Positions 45,495 to 56,377 of a stretch of 64,000 bases of DNA are shown here, one piece after another. A program made the translations under genes and the position numbers. Location of the stretch: positions 80,000,351-80,064,350 of the forward strand of contig CM035807.1 of the NCBI GenBank assembly GCA_020466095.1, read 5' to 3'. Each line of letters starts with the position of its first letter. Position 1 is the stretch's first letter. The notes below the pieces were generated by a model, which made no database searches, had not been told where the DNA came from, and saw only the letters and a list, made by a program, of their open reading frames with translations. Source of the stretch: Chlorops oryzae. Taxonomy: Eukaryota > Arthropoda > Insecta > Diptera > Chloropidae.

Positions 45495-46295
45495 TTATAC
45501 CCGACACACTCTGTGTCGAGGGTATATTGCGTTTGTGTGGTTGTGTGTAACACCCAGAACCAGTCGAGACAGACCATACAAAATATATATAGAAATGATC
45601 AGCGTCACTAGGAGATTCGATTTAGCCATGTCCGTCTGTCCGTCTGTCTGTCTGTCTGTCTGTCCGTCTGTCTGTTTGTATACAGTTTTCTTATCGAAGG
45701 AGTTGAGCTATCTTGACAAAATTTGCTATGCGTGCTCACGGCGACATGAGTAAGAACAAGTTAGAGAATGGACCCGATCGGACCAGTTTTAGTTGATGAA
45801 ATTTGGTATTTGAACATGTTTAAAAGCAAGTAATATGATTTATAATAATTGGAAAATTGGGCGTGGCTGAAGGGCGTTTTTCGAAAATTGTCTCCTACAC
45901 CCGAAATTCAAATGAGACTTGAACGAAAGTTGGCTATAGTCACAAACATATTCCCCAAAATTTTTTTTGGTCGGTCCATTATTAAGGGTACCTCCAGTAA
46001 TAGGGTCTGTCACAAATATCTCAAAAGTGCCCCAAAATCAGTTTTTTTCGAAATATTTCAATAAAACTTAGGATTAGAGCGTGTATCTAAGCCTCCGATT
46101 AGATTTCAAAAGAATTGGAAAAGTGGGCGGGGCAAAGGGGCAGTTTTCGTAAAGAAATTTAACAAAAGTCGGTATATGGGGCCCCCTATGGCCTTAAAAC
46201 ACTTCTTGATATTACAAATTCTTTGAACATATGTGTCTGTGTCGGGTATTTTATTGTCAGGCTCGCCTGACTATACCACCTTTACTTGTTTTTCT
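45495..46295 (+). mobile_element. DINE-1/mini-me-like element, second subtype, fuller copy
   Basis: Starts TATACCCGACACACTCTGTG, has a (TA) core (AAAATATATATAGAAATGA), the CGATTTAGCCATG word and a (GTCY)n tract at about 45631-45675. Two GGGCGTGGC/GGGCGGGGC words follow, and it ends GTGTCGGGTATTTTATTG, hairpin TCAGG-CTCG-CCTGA (46257-46270) and ACTTGTTTTTCTTTT. It lacks the 127 bp tandem units of the copy at 34246. Confidence 0.8.
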
Positions 46296-47759
46296 TTTGT
46301 ACTTTTGAATTAAGTTAATGATAAAAAGAAGAAAATTAACCAAAATCATTAAGTGCCACATAAAAACTCAATTGAATGAATTGTTGCCAGCTGCATGTGC
46401 ATATTGACTCTCCTTACTGGCAGTTTAATGCAATAAAGTAAATAAATAAGTATGTAGTTAAGCGAAGCAAGTGAGAAAGTCGCTCTGTGTCGAGGAAAAT
46501 GGTAAGCAGTGAACATGTTCTGTGTTGCTGCAGCAATAAAGGGAACAACACCTGTGCTTAAAAAGCTGATGATGTTCGTCTTTTGTGTGAAACTGCATTA
46601 ACTCACACATACGCACACTCATGCATGCATGGACGCCTTTTTGTAATTGTATTTGTAATTCATTTACTTAATGGCAAATTATTGCAACATGTGCAAAACA
46701 GCAGGCAACAAATTATTCATAGTTCAATGAGCTTAAAATGCGAAATGTTATTTCATATGTTGATTTGTCTGTTAGTTCTTAGATTTTGAAAAATGGGAAA
46801 TATTACTTTTACAGTAACGTATACTGAGGGCATTCATATTCGGTTAACCTCTAAATTAGACAATGTCGAATAGGCAAGTAAGGATGAAGACTAAAAGGGA
46901 ACTCCTAGATAAAGATGATGAAAAAAGAAACGGTTTTGATTCCTGTAAAGCTTGAATTTACTTAAATTTTTTTTTAAATTACAAATTTGATTACTTAATT
47001 CTTTAAAAGATGTAAATGTACAACAACAACAACAATAAATCGTTTCAAAATTTTTTACTATCGAGCTCTTTCTCTTGATGTTTTATAATTTTTGTTTGCA
47101 TATTTAGTTTGCATTCAGCATTCAGGTCTGAGAATAATTCGTACGCTTCATTTTACCCCCAAAGCCTGAGGGGTTGTCTTGAAAGCAACAACAATGATTC
47201 GTTTACAATAAGTAGCCGACGCACAGTGGGATGGCTCAATACATCTTGCTTAAAAAATAGAAATAATGGTCCTATCATAATGACAATTAGTATACGTGGT
47301 TAAATTGAAAAAATTAAGACATAAACCGAAATTCATCGAAATCGGTCCACCACTTGGGGTACCGCCATAGACACCAACTTGTAGTTCTGTATAGTAGCCG
47401 CATCTAAAACTCTTTCGACTTAAATCAAACTTTGTCAGAATGTTTTCTTTGTGCAAAAATACTATCTATTCACCTATCATTTCTTTAACAACCGAGTTTT
47501 TTTCTAAAGTATTTCATTGGGTTGGCGTCTTATTGATGTTATGTGTAGGTATAAGGATCGAAACTTGGCATCACCCTACAAATATGCAATGTTTTTTTTT
47601 TCAAATATTCAAACACTTCCGCGAAGATTTTTGACATGAAAATGGACTGTTTCGAAAAAATCGCAAGTCTCTGAGACAATTTTTTTTTTAAGCCGTTAGA
47701 AGAGTCTCCAACTTTTCATTTTTTATAAGCACGACGGAGCACAAAAACCTTTTGTCCAT
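46296..47759. other. No gene recognised
   Basis: Includes a short (CAA)n at 47020-47035. Frames of 64 to 68 codons overlap on both strands without motifs. Confidence 0.45.
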
Positions 47760-48400
47760 TAAAAGCAATGCTGTGTCGTCTAGGTAGCACGTCCAAGTAG
47801 ATTAACGCAAGGAATTACTCGAAACGATTTAATGTTGAATATAGCTTTTATTTATTTCTTTTAAAGCATACCATTAAATCCTTATGCTAACTAACTTAAC
47901 TGAGCTATTCCCTAGCTAACACGGAGATCCACACTTCAACGTACTGGCTCGTGCGAAGGTGCGTTAAAGTTGAGATCTACTGAATACTTCGGTTCACGGT
48001 TCTGATCGTAGTCCTCTTCCATAGATCGATGATCAGCTTTTATAATCGGAAAGTGATTTTCATGCACTTTCCTAAGGTCGATCATTTCCAAAGTGCTCTT
48101 CTGCGTCTCTTCATCGTTCTATTTCTTCAGCTGGTTGTTGTTGTCGCGCTGACCCAGTTCTTCTTCCTCGTTGATGCAATGTTGAGTAATTATTGCCACA
48201 CATTCTTCTGGGTCAATTTGATTGATATTGTTGCTATTTGCTGTGGCTTATTTCCTCTATCGTCAGCGTAATTTCGGTCTTAAGCTGCGACCTGCATAGG
48301 TCTGCTTATGCAGTTACTTCTGCTGACTCGCTGACTCATTCCCTTACGTTTTGTTGCTGGCTCGCCCGAACCGATCGCTCGACTGGTGACCGTTGGCTTT
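47760..48400 (-). mobile_element. LTR-like sequence (possible gypsy- or BEL-type LTR remnant)
   Basis: Read on the minus strand there is a TATA-like GATTATAAAAGC (around 48030), then a leader of about 200 bp, then AAATAAATAAAAGCTATA, a polyadenylation signal (around 47845-47860), then a U5-like stretch. The order U3, TATA, R, AATAAA, U5 and the GC-richer U3 suit an LTR promoter. I cannot fix the ends: no clear TGT...ACA pair, primer binding site or target duplication is visible, and no gag or pol lies nearby. It may be a solo LTR or an unrelated promoter-like region. Confidence 0.4.
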
Positions 48401-48894
48401 GATTGTTTTCGTCAGCATTTCCTCTTTGTACTTTCTTATTCTGGGCGCTAATGGTTTTGTTGTTGCATTCTACTGTTGATCGAGAAATGAGTCGAAGAAC
48501 TGTTTGTGCTCTTGTGACACGCAACAGCAAGAAAGCAGTAACTTTCAAAGCAGATTTTTTGGTAGTCTGCATCCACTTTATTATGCTGTTTAACGCCACA
48601 ATCACCATTTTTTTTTTTAAATCAAACTCTTAAATTGAATAAGAAATCAGAATTAAAGCAACAATGCTGGATTTAAAAGGAAAAAAATTCGTACCAATTT
48701 GACAAAGTTTTTTTTTTGCCATTTTTCTAACAAAAAAAGGTTTTTTAACTTCAGAAAAAATTCCTTTTTATATTTTTCTTATCTAGATATTTCTCTACTA
48801 CATGAAATCACTAAATCATAAAAAAGGGATGGTCGAAACATGCTACTTTTTCCGCTGAACTCCCTCTGTGCGGCGTATAGGGAACGTCTTTTCA
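48401..48894. other. No recognised gene next to the LTR-like stretch
   Basis: A 90-codon minus-strand frame (48336-48608) overlaps it but has no gag-like or other motif I recognise. Sequence is otherwise AT-rich. Confidence 0.4.
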
Positions 48895-48955
48895 TTTTTC
48901 ATGCTAAAATGGCTCCCAAAGTCAAAATTGTTTTTTAGAAAATTTCCATATTTTC
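48895..48955 (-). repeat. Dispersed repeat word CTTTGGGAGCCATTT, copy 2
   Basis: Reverse complement gives GACTTTGGGAGCCATTT followed by TAGCATGAAAAATG, matching 38847-38910 in the opposite orientation. Confidence 0.5.
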
Positions 48956-51900
48956 CTATAATGAAAAGCACTGACGTACGAAACACCCTGTATTAAAAAT
49001 ATAAAAAAGACACCTTTAAGTACGCTAAGTACATTAAGTCAACAGTAACGACGGTCTTAGTTTACTTAACCCCGGTTAACTTCCTCATTTTAATTTGAGA
49101 TATTATTCCAATTTAAATGTCAATACGATTTAAAATTGTAAAGTGGATCTCAAGAGCTTTGATTACTCAGCCGTTGGTCGTGTTTTCAATAATTCGACTG
49201 CACTTCGTTAATGAACTTCTTATATTTTTAGAACTGAAACGTAGAAAGGTACTTATCTTTTCTACATTTTTAATATAATTAATTGATACCTAAAATTAAC
49301 CTTTCAATACACTTACAAATATATATACATATATCTACAGATAGTTATATGTATTGATCAATAGTGTGGTCCACAAGTGCCTATCAGCATCATCAAAATT
49401 ATAATTAACATTTAAATCAGACAGACGAATATGGCTAAGGACTTGAAAGTTCAGCAGGTGTCAAATGCCTGCGATTTATCCATAGCTGTGAAATGTACCT
49501 CGGATATATATATTTTAATATTCATGTATGCATCAATGTTGCTGCCACATAATATGCAGCACATTGAAAACATTGAAATAATTATAGCTAAGGAAATATG
49601 GAAAGTCTTTGGAGTGCGCACTGAAGTACGTACGTACGTACATACATACATAGACGTACGTACTTGAATCCATTGCGATGTACTCACTTCATGCGCTTCA
49701 TGCTTCGAAATGCTGATGATCCTTAATTACACTGCGTTTTATGTTATACAAAATCACTTAAAAGATACCAGTTAAAACAACACAACATTGCCGAATGTCC
49801 TTCTCGTTATGGGTTTCATGCAATGCAACGATTAGTTTTGTTTATAGTTTTCTAACTGTAAATCTTTGTGCGAAAACAATAAACAAAAACATAAACAAAA
49901 TCTGCATACGTAAGTCCCAGTAAGCGGGCTGTGTTGCTCCACAATGCAAAGCACTTACGTTCATTGTTGCGAAATTTCAATGTGAATGTGAGAATATGAG
50001 AACTGTTGATGTGAAATAATCGCATTGGCCGGGTTTCTCGGGCGTCCTCTATATAAGAGATGAAAACGTGACGCATCACGTGATTGAATGTTTCTATCAA
50101 ATTTCTTAAAAGTAACTCAAAGACACGAGAAACGAATTTTTAATTGGAGAACACATAACAAAAAAAAACGAAAAAAAATTCAGTTATTAGTGCTCTATTT
50201 GTGCAAGATTCCTTATAAAATTTATTAATAAACAATCTACGTAGAGGAAAACCATTTCCATCACTAAGATTTCATGCTTATTTCAATGTAAAGACAGCAC
50301 ATCTTGTGACGAATCCTGTTGTTTGAATTTGTCCTTGACTTGACGAATATTACGGCTAGCCACACAAGTTTGTGCACAGAAGACGGAAGCCATTATAGTT
50401 GGCTTACACACAGTTCCGAAAACGGGAGACACAACACTCAAATCTAGGATGCACACACACACTCACACAGTTCGGTTTTAAGTAGAGTCAACAAGGTACT
50501 TCCCATATCTTTGAATTACTTAAATTTAGGTCAAAATTCTTTGTGTTGTTGCGGTTGTAGATATCTCATCCTCTTAGTGCACTTATATCAGTATGATTTA
50601 TGGTTGAGATTGTTGAGTTGCTTAAACGAATGTTTAAGGTTATTTGTAAAGTGTGCTAAAGTATTTCCAAAAGTAATGCATACGATTTTCCCCTCTGTGA
50701 GATACATTATTGCTGAAAGACAGTATTTGTTTTATGCATTGAATTCCAAAAATACAAACAAACAAAAACAAAAAAACAAAAAAAAAACACTCGCCTGTTT
50801 ATTTATAATTTCCTTAACATCTGTTGTTCAGAGCTCTTTTATTCGGCTAACTTCAATTTACAACTTGTTTTCGGTGAATATCTTAACTTTGTATTGTTCG
50901 TTTCCGTGAACACTGAAAATTTCAATTGAATTTTACAACTGCTGCAACAGGATTTTTTCGCACCATTTTAAACTCGATAGACATGCAATATCAGCATGAC
51001 TTGCATTGATGGTCGTGTAAGCGTCAAAGCAGCGCACACTCATGGAACACGGAAAGCACGCACACATGTCTGCGATTCTATTCGAGGAGCATCACAATTG
51101 ATGGTGAAGCCTCGTTCGGTGCTCTACGCTGTTGTTCGCCTCCTCCCCCCTTCCGACTTTTATAGGCTATAGTCATCCGCCTTGCTGCTTTTCATTTTCA
51201 TTTTCATGAGTAATTTTCGTTTTGTTGCTGCATCTGTTTATGTTATTTTTATGATCACGCTGAACGAGTCGTCATTTTATTGTGGCTTAACTAAGTCATT
51301 GAACTCTCATCGTGACATCGTGAGTAGTCCAATTTTCTGTGCATATTCCAAAGATGTGACTTGCCTTCTTAAATCATCGATTTTTTGTTTAATTAAATTT
51401 CTGAATTTTATAAAATGTTTACCTTCTTTTCTGTGGAATGCATTTGTCGCTTTCATTCAATGTGGTAGCTACAGATAACAGAGAATACAAAAACGCAGTT
51501 TAAACATTCCTGTGGATTTCTCAAAGTCGTTGTCCAAAATATTTGAACCCGTATCGTGAAATCATTTAAGAATTGCTTTGTTATTACCTATGTTCAGACT
51601 TGAACCACTTTCGAATTTGCTATGTGAAGTCATGAAATCATAGCTCAATGCAAACAATTAGGCCAAATTGAAAAATTGTTCCTCACGAAGATATGGCTAT
51701 CGTCAAAAGCTATTTATAAAAATCTAAGAATTGGGATAATTGAATAATCAATGCGACTCAATTTCAGTTCGGAGGATTTTTTGGCTCAGCAGATTTTTCT
51801 AAAAAAAAAAAGCAAAAACAAAAATGCAATACGTTTCGATTTTGAATCATCAGCGCTGGGCGAAAACTTTCAACGAATTATTTTAAACTTTTTTCTACTG

Positions 51901-52383
51901 ATTTTCGGTTCAATTTTTCATTGGAAGACTAGAATTAAGGGGCGATCAGATCTAGTCAGTGTACTCGAAGAAGTTTTTCAGTCATAATTTTTCTATATTC
52001 ATATTAAAAATTGCTCAAAATTAACATATCAGCTTGGGAGCTATGGGTTAGAAATGTTGAAGAAAATTTCAAAAAGTTTTGTAATTTTTGCAATTTGTAA
52101 CTACTAGATGGGTTTTTTTTGGATAGTTGGTACTTCAGCTAATTTTTTCAAGTCTTGGGCTAAAACTTTTTTATACACAAGAAAATATTCAACGCCTTAA
52201 GAGATATAGATCGGAACATTGCTTTCAGAGATCTCCTTTTCCAATATAAGTGTTCCACTGGCAACAGTGAAACTCCATATAAAACAAGAATATCTCAACC
52301 TTGCGAAAAGCGTTGGCTTGAAGAAAACTTCTGCTAGTTTTCTACACAAACCTAGCCATCTGTAATCAAGAGGCGCTTCATCC
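48956..52383. other. No gene recognised
   Basis: Contains ACGAAACACCCTGTAT (48978), a self-complementary GTAC/CATA run AAGTACGTACGTACGTAC at 49625-49664, and an A/C run at 50752-50790. The 132-codon frame at 50511 ends in a lysine/asparagine run from that A/C run and shows no domain. Confidence 0.45.
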
Positions 52384-52725
52384 ACCAGACGCTGTCAATG
52401 CTCACAGGCCACTGTCTGTTCGGCAGATGTAGCACGGCTAGGTGTCCCAAACAATGATTTTTGCAGAAGCTGTCGCTCGGAATACAAAGCTATCTTTCAC
52501 CTGATGGATCAACGCCCAGATTCCAGAAATTAGAAGAAGGCCCCAATTAGGGCGTCCCTTCTTCAACAACCTCAACGAACTGTCTGAAATTAAAGTTTTG
52601 GATATTGCACGGTTCATCAGAATGTCTACATGGCATTCACAATAAGTAGAATGGGGAAAGTCTTGTCACCTTGTGGTATCACAAAGGGCCTACTTACTGA
52701 GCCTACCTGTGGCCAATCTAATAAA
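52384..52725 (+). pseudogene. 3' end of a jockey-type non-LTR retrotransposon, frameshifted
   Basis: Translation shows LTGHCLFGRC, then in the next frame RLGVPNNDFCRSCRSE (zinc-knuckle-like Cys pair), then after another shift RRRPQLGRPFFNNL, NELSEIKVLDIARFI and a stop after TWHSQ. This series is the standard C-terminal tail after the RNase H domain in fly non-LTR elements. The non-coding end GTGGTATCACAAAGGGCC and TGTGGCCAATCTAATAAA follow. At least two frame changes make it non-functional. No poly(A) or TAACC tail or target duplication can be defined. Confidence 0.75.
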
Positions 52726-54232
52726 ATTGAATAAAGGGAGTTTGATCACTTACCATGTTCTTTAAAAAATAAAAATACTTACAATTTACGTGTTGCACCG
52801 TGGTACTGAAAACGCAATTGAATTCATTGCATCGTTAAAAGTCGTACATTCAGGCAAGACTTGCCTTCAACAGAATTTTTCCTTGTAGCACGTAATCGCA
52901 ATGAATGGACACCAAATCAATTAGGACTAAATATTTTTTGAAGCAAACACATATTTTTGTTGTTGTTGTTATATTTTCCAAAACACAGCTGTCAAAGTCT
53001 ACATTGAATCCTTGAAAGCCGAAAGTACTCCTTTAAACACTTAAGACATGTGGAATAAGCGCTCAAATGCCTGTGGTACGGATTAATATGTTACAAACAT
53101 ACATCAACTAGATTCGTTTCGCAACATGACATCTGACATTTGTTGGCTTCGAAGCTTCTTTAGCTGGCGTCGGAAATTCCGTTTCTGAACTGCACTTGTT
53201 ACATTCCATGGTAAAGCTGAAGACGTGCGCACCAATTTGACGTTTGTACGCAGGATAACAATTTAAAGAAATTCCTCTTCGAATACTGTTACGTACGTTA
53301 GCTTGGTTTTTGTCATTCACAGTGTCAAAAAAAAAATTTAATTGAAAATATAATTTGAAAGTATAGCAGTCGGAGGATTTTCTTTCGCTTAGAGAAAAAG
53401 GTCACATCCTGTTAAAACGAATTTTTGTCTTTATTTTTTGGAAAGGTGTTCCAACTTTTTCTGGTACTAATTAACTGCTCGGATAAATAATCCTGAAAGC
53501 TGCGCTAAAGACCATTCGGCAACGCAGATAGGATTTGTCAACGACTACGGAAGTTTTCTTTCTAGTGTGAATAACTTGCTAACTGTTTGCTTTTAGCTGC
53601 GCGCTGCTGGCTTCTCAGGTATTTTGCTTCAAATTTTGTTGATTTCCGGTAAAGAAATTCTTTCCTTCCGTCGTCAGATGCGTTGCGATGCCACTTTTTG
53701 CGCGTTTCCAAAATGTGCAGCAAGTGCTGTGCAAAAAAAGCGGATTACTTCAATCATCAAAGTTCAAGCGAGAGTAAAAGAAACAAAATAAAGAAAAAAT
53801 AAAAAAATAAAAAGCACTCCAGACCAAGAATGCGAAGGAATCATTTAAAACTCGTTCTTTTGTGTTGATAAAGACGACAAAGCCAAAGAAACTGTACTGT
53901 ATTAAACAGAACAAAGATCATTGCATAATGCTTCATGCAGGTACACTGAGCGAAAAATCTTAATAAAAATAACCAAAACAAAGTTAATTTAACTAGGAAC
54001 AGCCATAAATTATCTCTATTAACGGAAGTAGTTAAAATAATCACAATATTTTAAAACCTTTTATACAATCAAACTTTTTTGCAACAAAAACGAAAGGACT
54101 CAAACCGAACTCGTTGGTACTTTTTAAAGAGCTTGTGAAAAACGTTTCTGGCTGGAAACTTTTTTCTCCTTCCTGAGTGCCTCTTTTTCCTCTATTTGAA
54201 TTCTTATCTTTCCAAACCCTTTTTGCGCCTGC
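52726..54232. other. No gene recognised
   Basis: TTTACGTGTTGCACCGTG at about 52783 repeats a word from 31209. CACTGAGCGAAAAATC at 53946 may be the end of a MITE whose other end is unclear. No coding motif was seen. Confidence 0.4.
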
Positions 54233-54300
54233 GTCAGCATTCGAACTCACGCCTGTGGATTTCTAAGCTCTATCACGCTATCCAGTGCGCCTTGGTGAGA
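54233..54300 (-). repeat. tRNA-Ser-like sequence, probably a SINE or tRNA relic
   Basis: On the minus strand AAGGCGCACTGGATAGCGTG resembles a Pol III A box region, CTTAGAAATCC resembles the anticodon arm of tRNA-Ser(AGA), and GTGAGTTCGAATGCTGAC resembles a B box and T arm. The acceptor stem does not pair and the T stem has a mismatch, so it is not a working tRNA gene. A-box/B-box sequences of this kind head many insect SINEs. The tail of the putative SINE is not obvious. Confidence 0.5.
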
Positions 54301-54589
54301 GATCTAGTTCGCGGGGACTAAATACATTATATTATATATTTATTATATAATATTTAATACTTTCTTTTTTTATTTATTAAAAGCCTTTATTTAACCTCAC
54401 TTGTATGTATGTTCTTGAATCTTGCAATCAATATTTCACCCAGTTCACTGATGCTATCGACCTGCAATTTGGCACAATTATTTGGTGCTGATGACAATGC
54501 CACTCCTAAGATATAGGTATCAAATCAAAGAGCTCGATGAGAAAAATGTTTCAAAGAATGAAATGCTTTAAATTCGTCCAATCTTTCAT

Positions 54590-54770
54590 TTATAAAGACA
54601 TCCGTACAATATTTTTTGCTGTAAAAAATACGATCGTGGTATACTGCGAATTACACAATCGCAGTTTTCGCTCAGTTAACATTTAATTGGCAATCTAGTT
54701 ACATTTATAGAAACATCCGTACAATCATTTTTTGCTGTAAAAAATACGATCGTATTGGTATACTAGATAT
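54590..54770. repeat. Two direct copies of a unit of about 115 bp
   Basis: ACATCCGTACAAT, TTTTTTGCTGTAAAAAATAC, GATCGT and GGTATACT occur in the same order at about 54600 and 54713. The second copy has a perfect TACGATCGTA palindrome. Confidence 0.8.
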
Positions 54771-54924
54771 TACAGCTAATACGCTATTTTGCTACAGTTG
54801 AACAATTTATACTTGTAAGCAATCGTGAAATAGAACATTCTAGCAACGATTGTAGTATCAAAAGCTGTTGAATACCTTGTCAACAGCATTATAAATGTGA
54901 AGATTTTGGAAGACTTTATGAATA

Positions 54925-55360
54925 GCCTTATATTGCTTTAATTTTCTATAAGTGTCCGCCACTGTTTCATTTGCAATTTTTGGCAATACAATCACATTCA
55001 GATTGATCCGCTGAGTAAAATCTGATTGTTTTTATCGGTGCTAAGGTCCGTTTGCGAAGTATTTTTAAATAGAACCATTATATTGCTTTAATGATTTACT
55101 ATAAGTGTCCGCCATTCCAAGTTCATTTGTTCTATCACTTTTTGGCAATACAATAACATTCATGAAAAGATCCGTGAGTTAGAAATCTGATTTAAGAAGT
55201 TTTAATTATGGTGTAAGGTCACGTCGCAGGTATTTTTTAAAGTAGAAAATCATTACAATACAATGCATTCTCACAAGTAAGCTTTACCAACTCAGTTCCA
55301 AGTGCATTTAGTTCTATCACATTTCTTAGACAGTGTTTAAATTATAGAAAATCATCCATT
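54925..55360. repeat. Degenerate tandem array of about 150-175 bp units
   Basis: TTATATTGCTTTAAT, CTATAAGTGTCCGCCA, TTTTTGGCAATACAAT, GATCCG, AAATCTGATT and AAGGTC.CGT recur at 54928 onward and at 55078 onward. A worn third copy starts near 55250 (CATTACAATACAATGC, AGTTCCAAGTGCATTTAGTT, CTATCACATTTCTTAG). Confidence 0.75.
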
Positions 55361-55964
55361 GAAAGGAAGATCTTTGAAGTTTTAAAAGTCCTGAAAAATC
55401 GACTTTATTTGGCATGTAGTGTTGCAAGATCTTTCCTTCCAAACCCAGTCCGGTCCAGAAACGGCTTCAGTTTTTATCGAAATTTAAGTTAAGTTATTAT
55501 GTACTTATTTAATTAAACGATGACCGCTGTTGGAATATAACGTTGAAGTCAATTTGCCTAGAACGTTGGTAGATTTATGTCTTTTGCAGTTGAAATGCTG
55601 CCTCTGTCCTCACTGATCGTTGTTGTCGTACCTACCATATCTATGTCATAGGTCGCTATTGCTTCGCTTTTGGTTCTGGTGATACATATCCAATTCCGCA
55701 TATTGCGGTATTTATTAGGTCACTCGTGCTGCGCTGTGGCCTTATAACCAGCTTGCATCAAACACATTCATATTAAAAAAGTATGTATTAACCAAGTAAA
55801 TACAAGTAATTCTTACTTCTTCAGGATATCTCTTGAATTAACTATACCACTATGTTGAAAACCAAAGCTCTGAGCATGACATATTGTATGGCATTTGTAC
55901 AGCAGTTGGACAGTGAATTCACATTCCAACACCTTCTTGCAATAGCAGTGAAAGTATCTAACTG
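55361..55964. other. No recognised feature
   Basis: The patch TTTCCTTCCAAACCCAGTCC near 55430 and GC-richer sequence around 55600-55740 show no motif. No gene was seen. Confidence 0.45.
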
Positions 55965-56377
55965 CCTGCAGTAATATGGACTGACCCAAGTGTAGCCTTC
56001 GGTCAGTCCTTCATGTTACCAGTACCTACTAGCCCCATCATAGTTCAATTTTTAATGTATTCAACTAACCTTTTTAATATGGGTCCGCCATTGAAGAGGG
56101 ACTAATCCGCAAAACGGCTGACCGTAGGTCAGTTTGATTGGGTCAATTGTCGTAATTTTGTGTGGTTTTAGGATAGTCAAATAAGGAAAATAAAAAATCA
56201 ATTTCCTATATATATTCTAAGTTGATAAGTGCGTCATTTAAAGACTATCCTTAAACCGAAAAGTTTACCGCCGGCTAACCGAACTCAATGGAAAGAACTG
56301 CCATCATGTAACCGGTATGATTTGAATTGGTCGAAGGCTAGTCCTTCTTAGGAAATTGACCGGCTCATTACTGCAGG
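55965..56377. mobile_element. About 413 bp TIR element, CCTGCAGTAAT ends
   Basis: Left CCTGCAGTAATATGGACTG and, read inward from the right, CCTGCAGTAATGAGCCGGTC share an 11 bp perfect core. A second matching word lies further in (TAGCCTTCGGTCAGTCC against TAGCCTTCGACCAATTC). Flanks give no clear target duplication. There is no coding capacity, and the class is unknown. Confidence 0.55.

Noticed and set aside
50511..50909. 132-codon frame
   Set aside because: Lysine/asparagine run from an A/C tract, no homology recognised, no clear promoter or splice context.
54233..54300. Functional tRNA-Ser gene
   Set aside because: No paired acceptor stem and damaged T stem.
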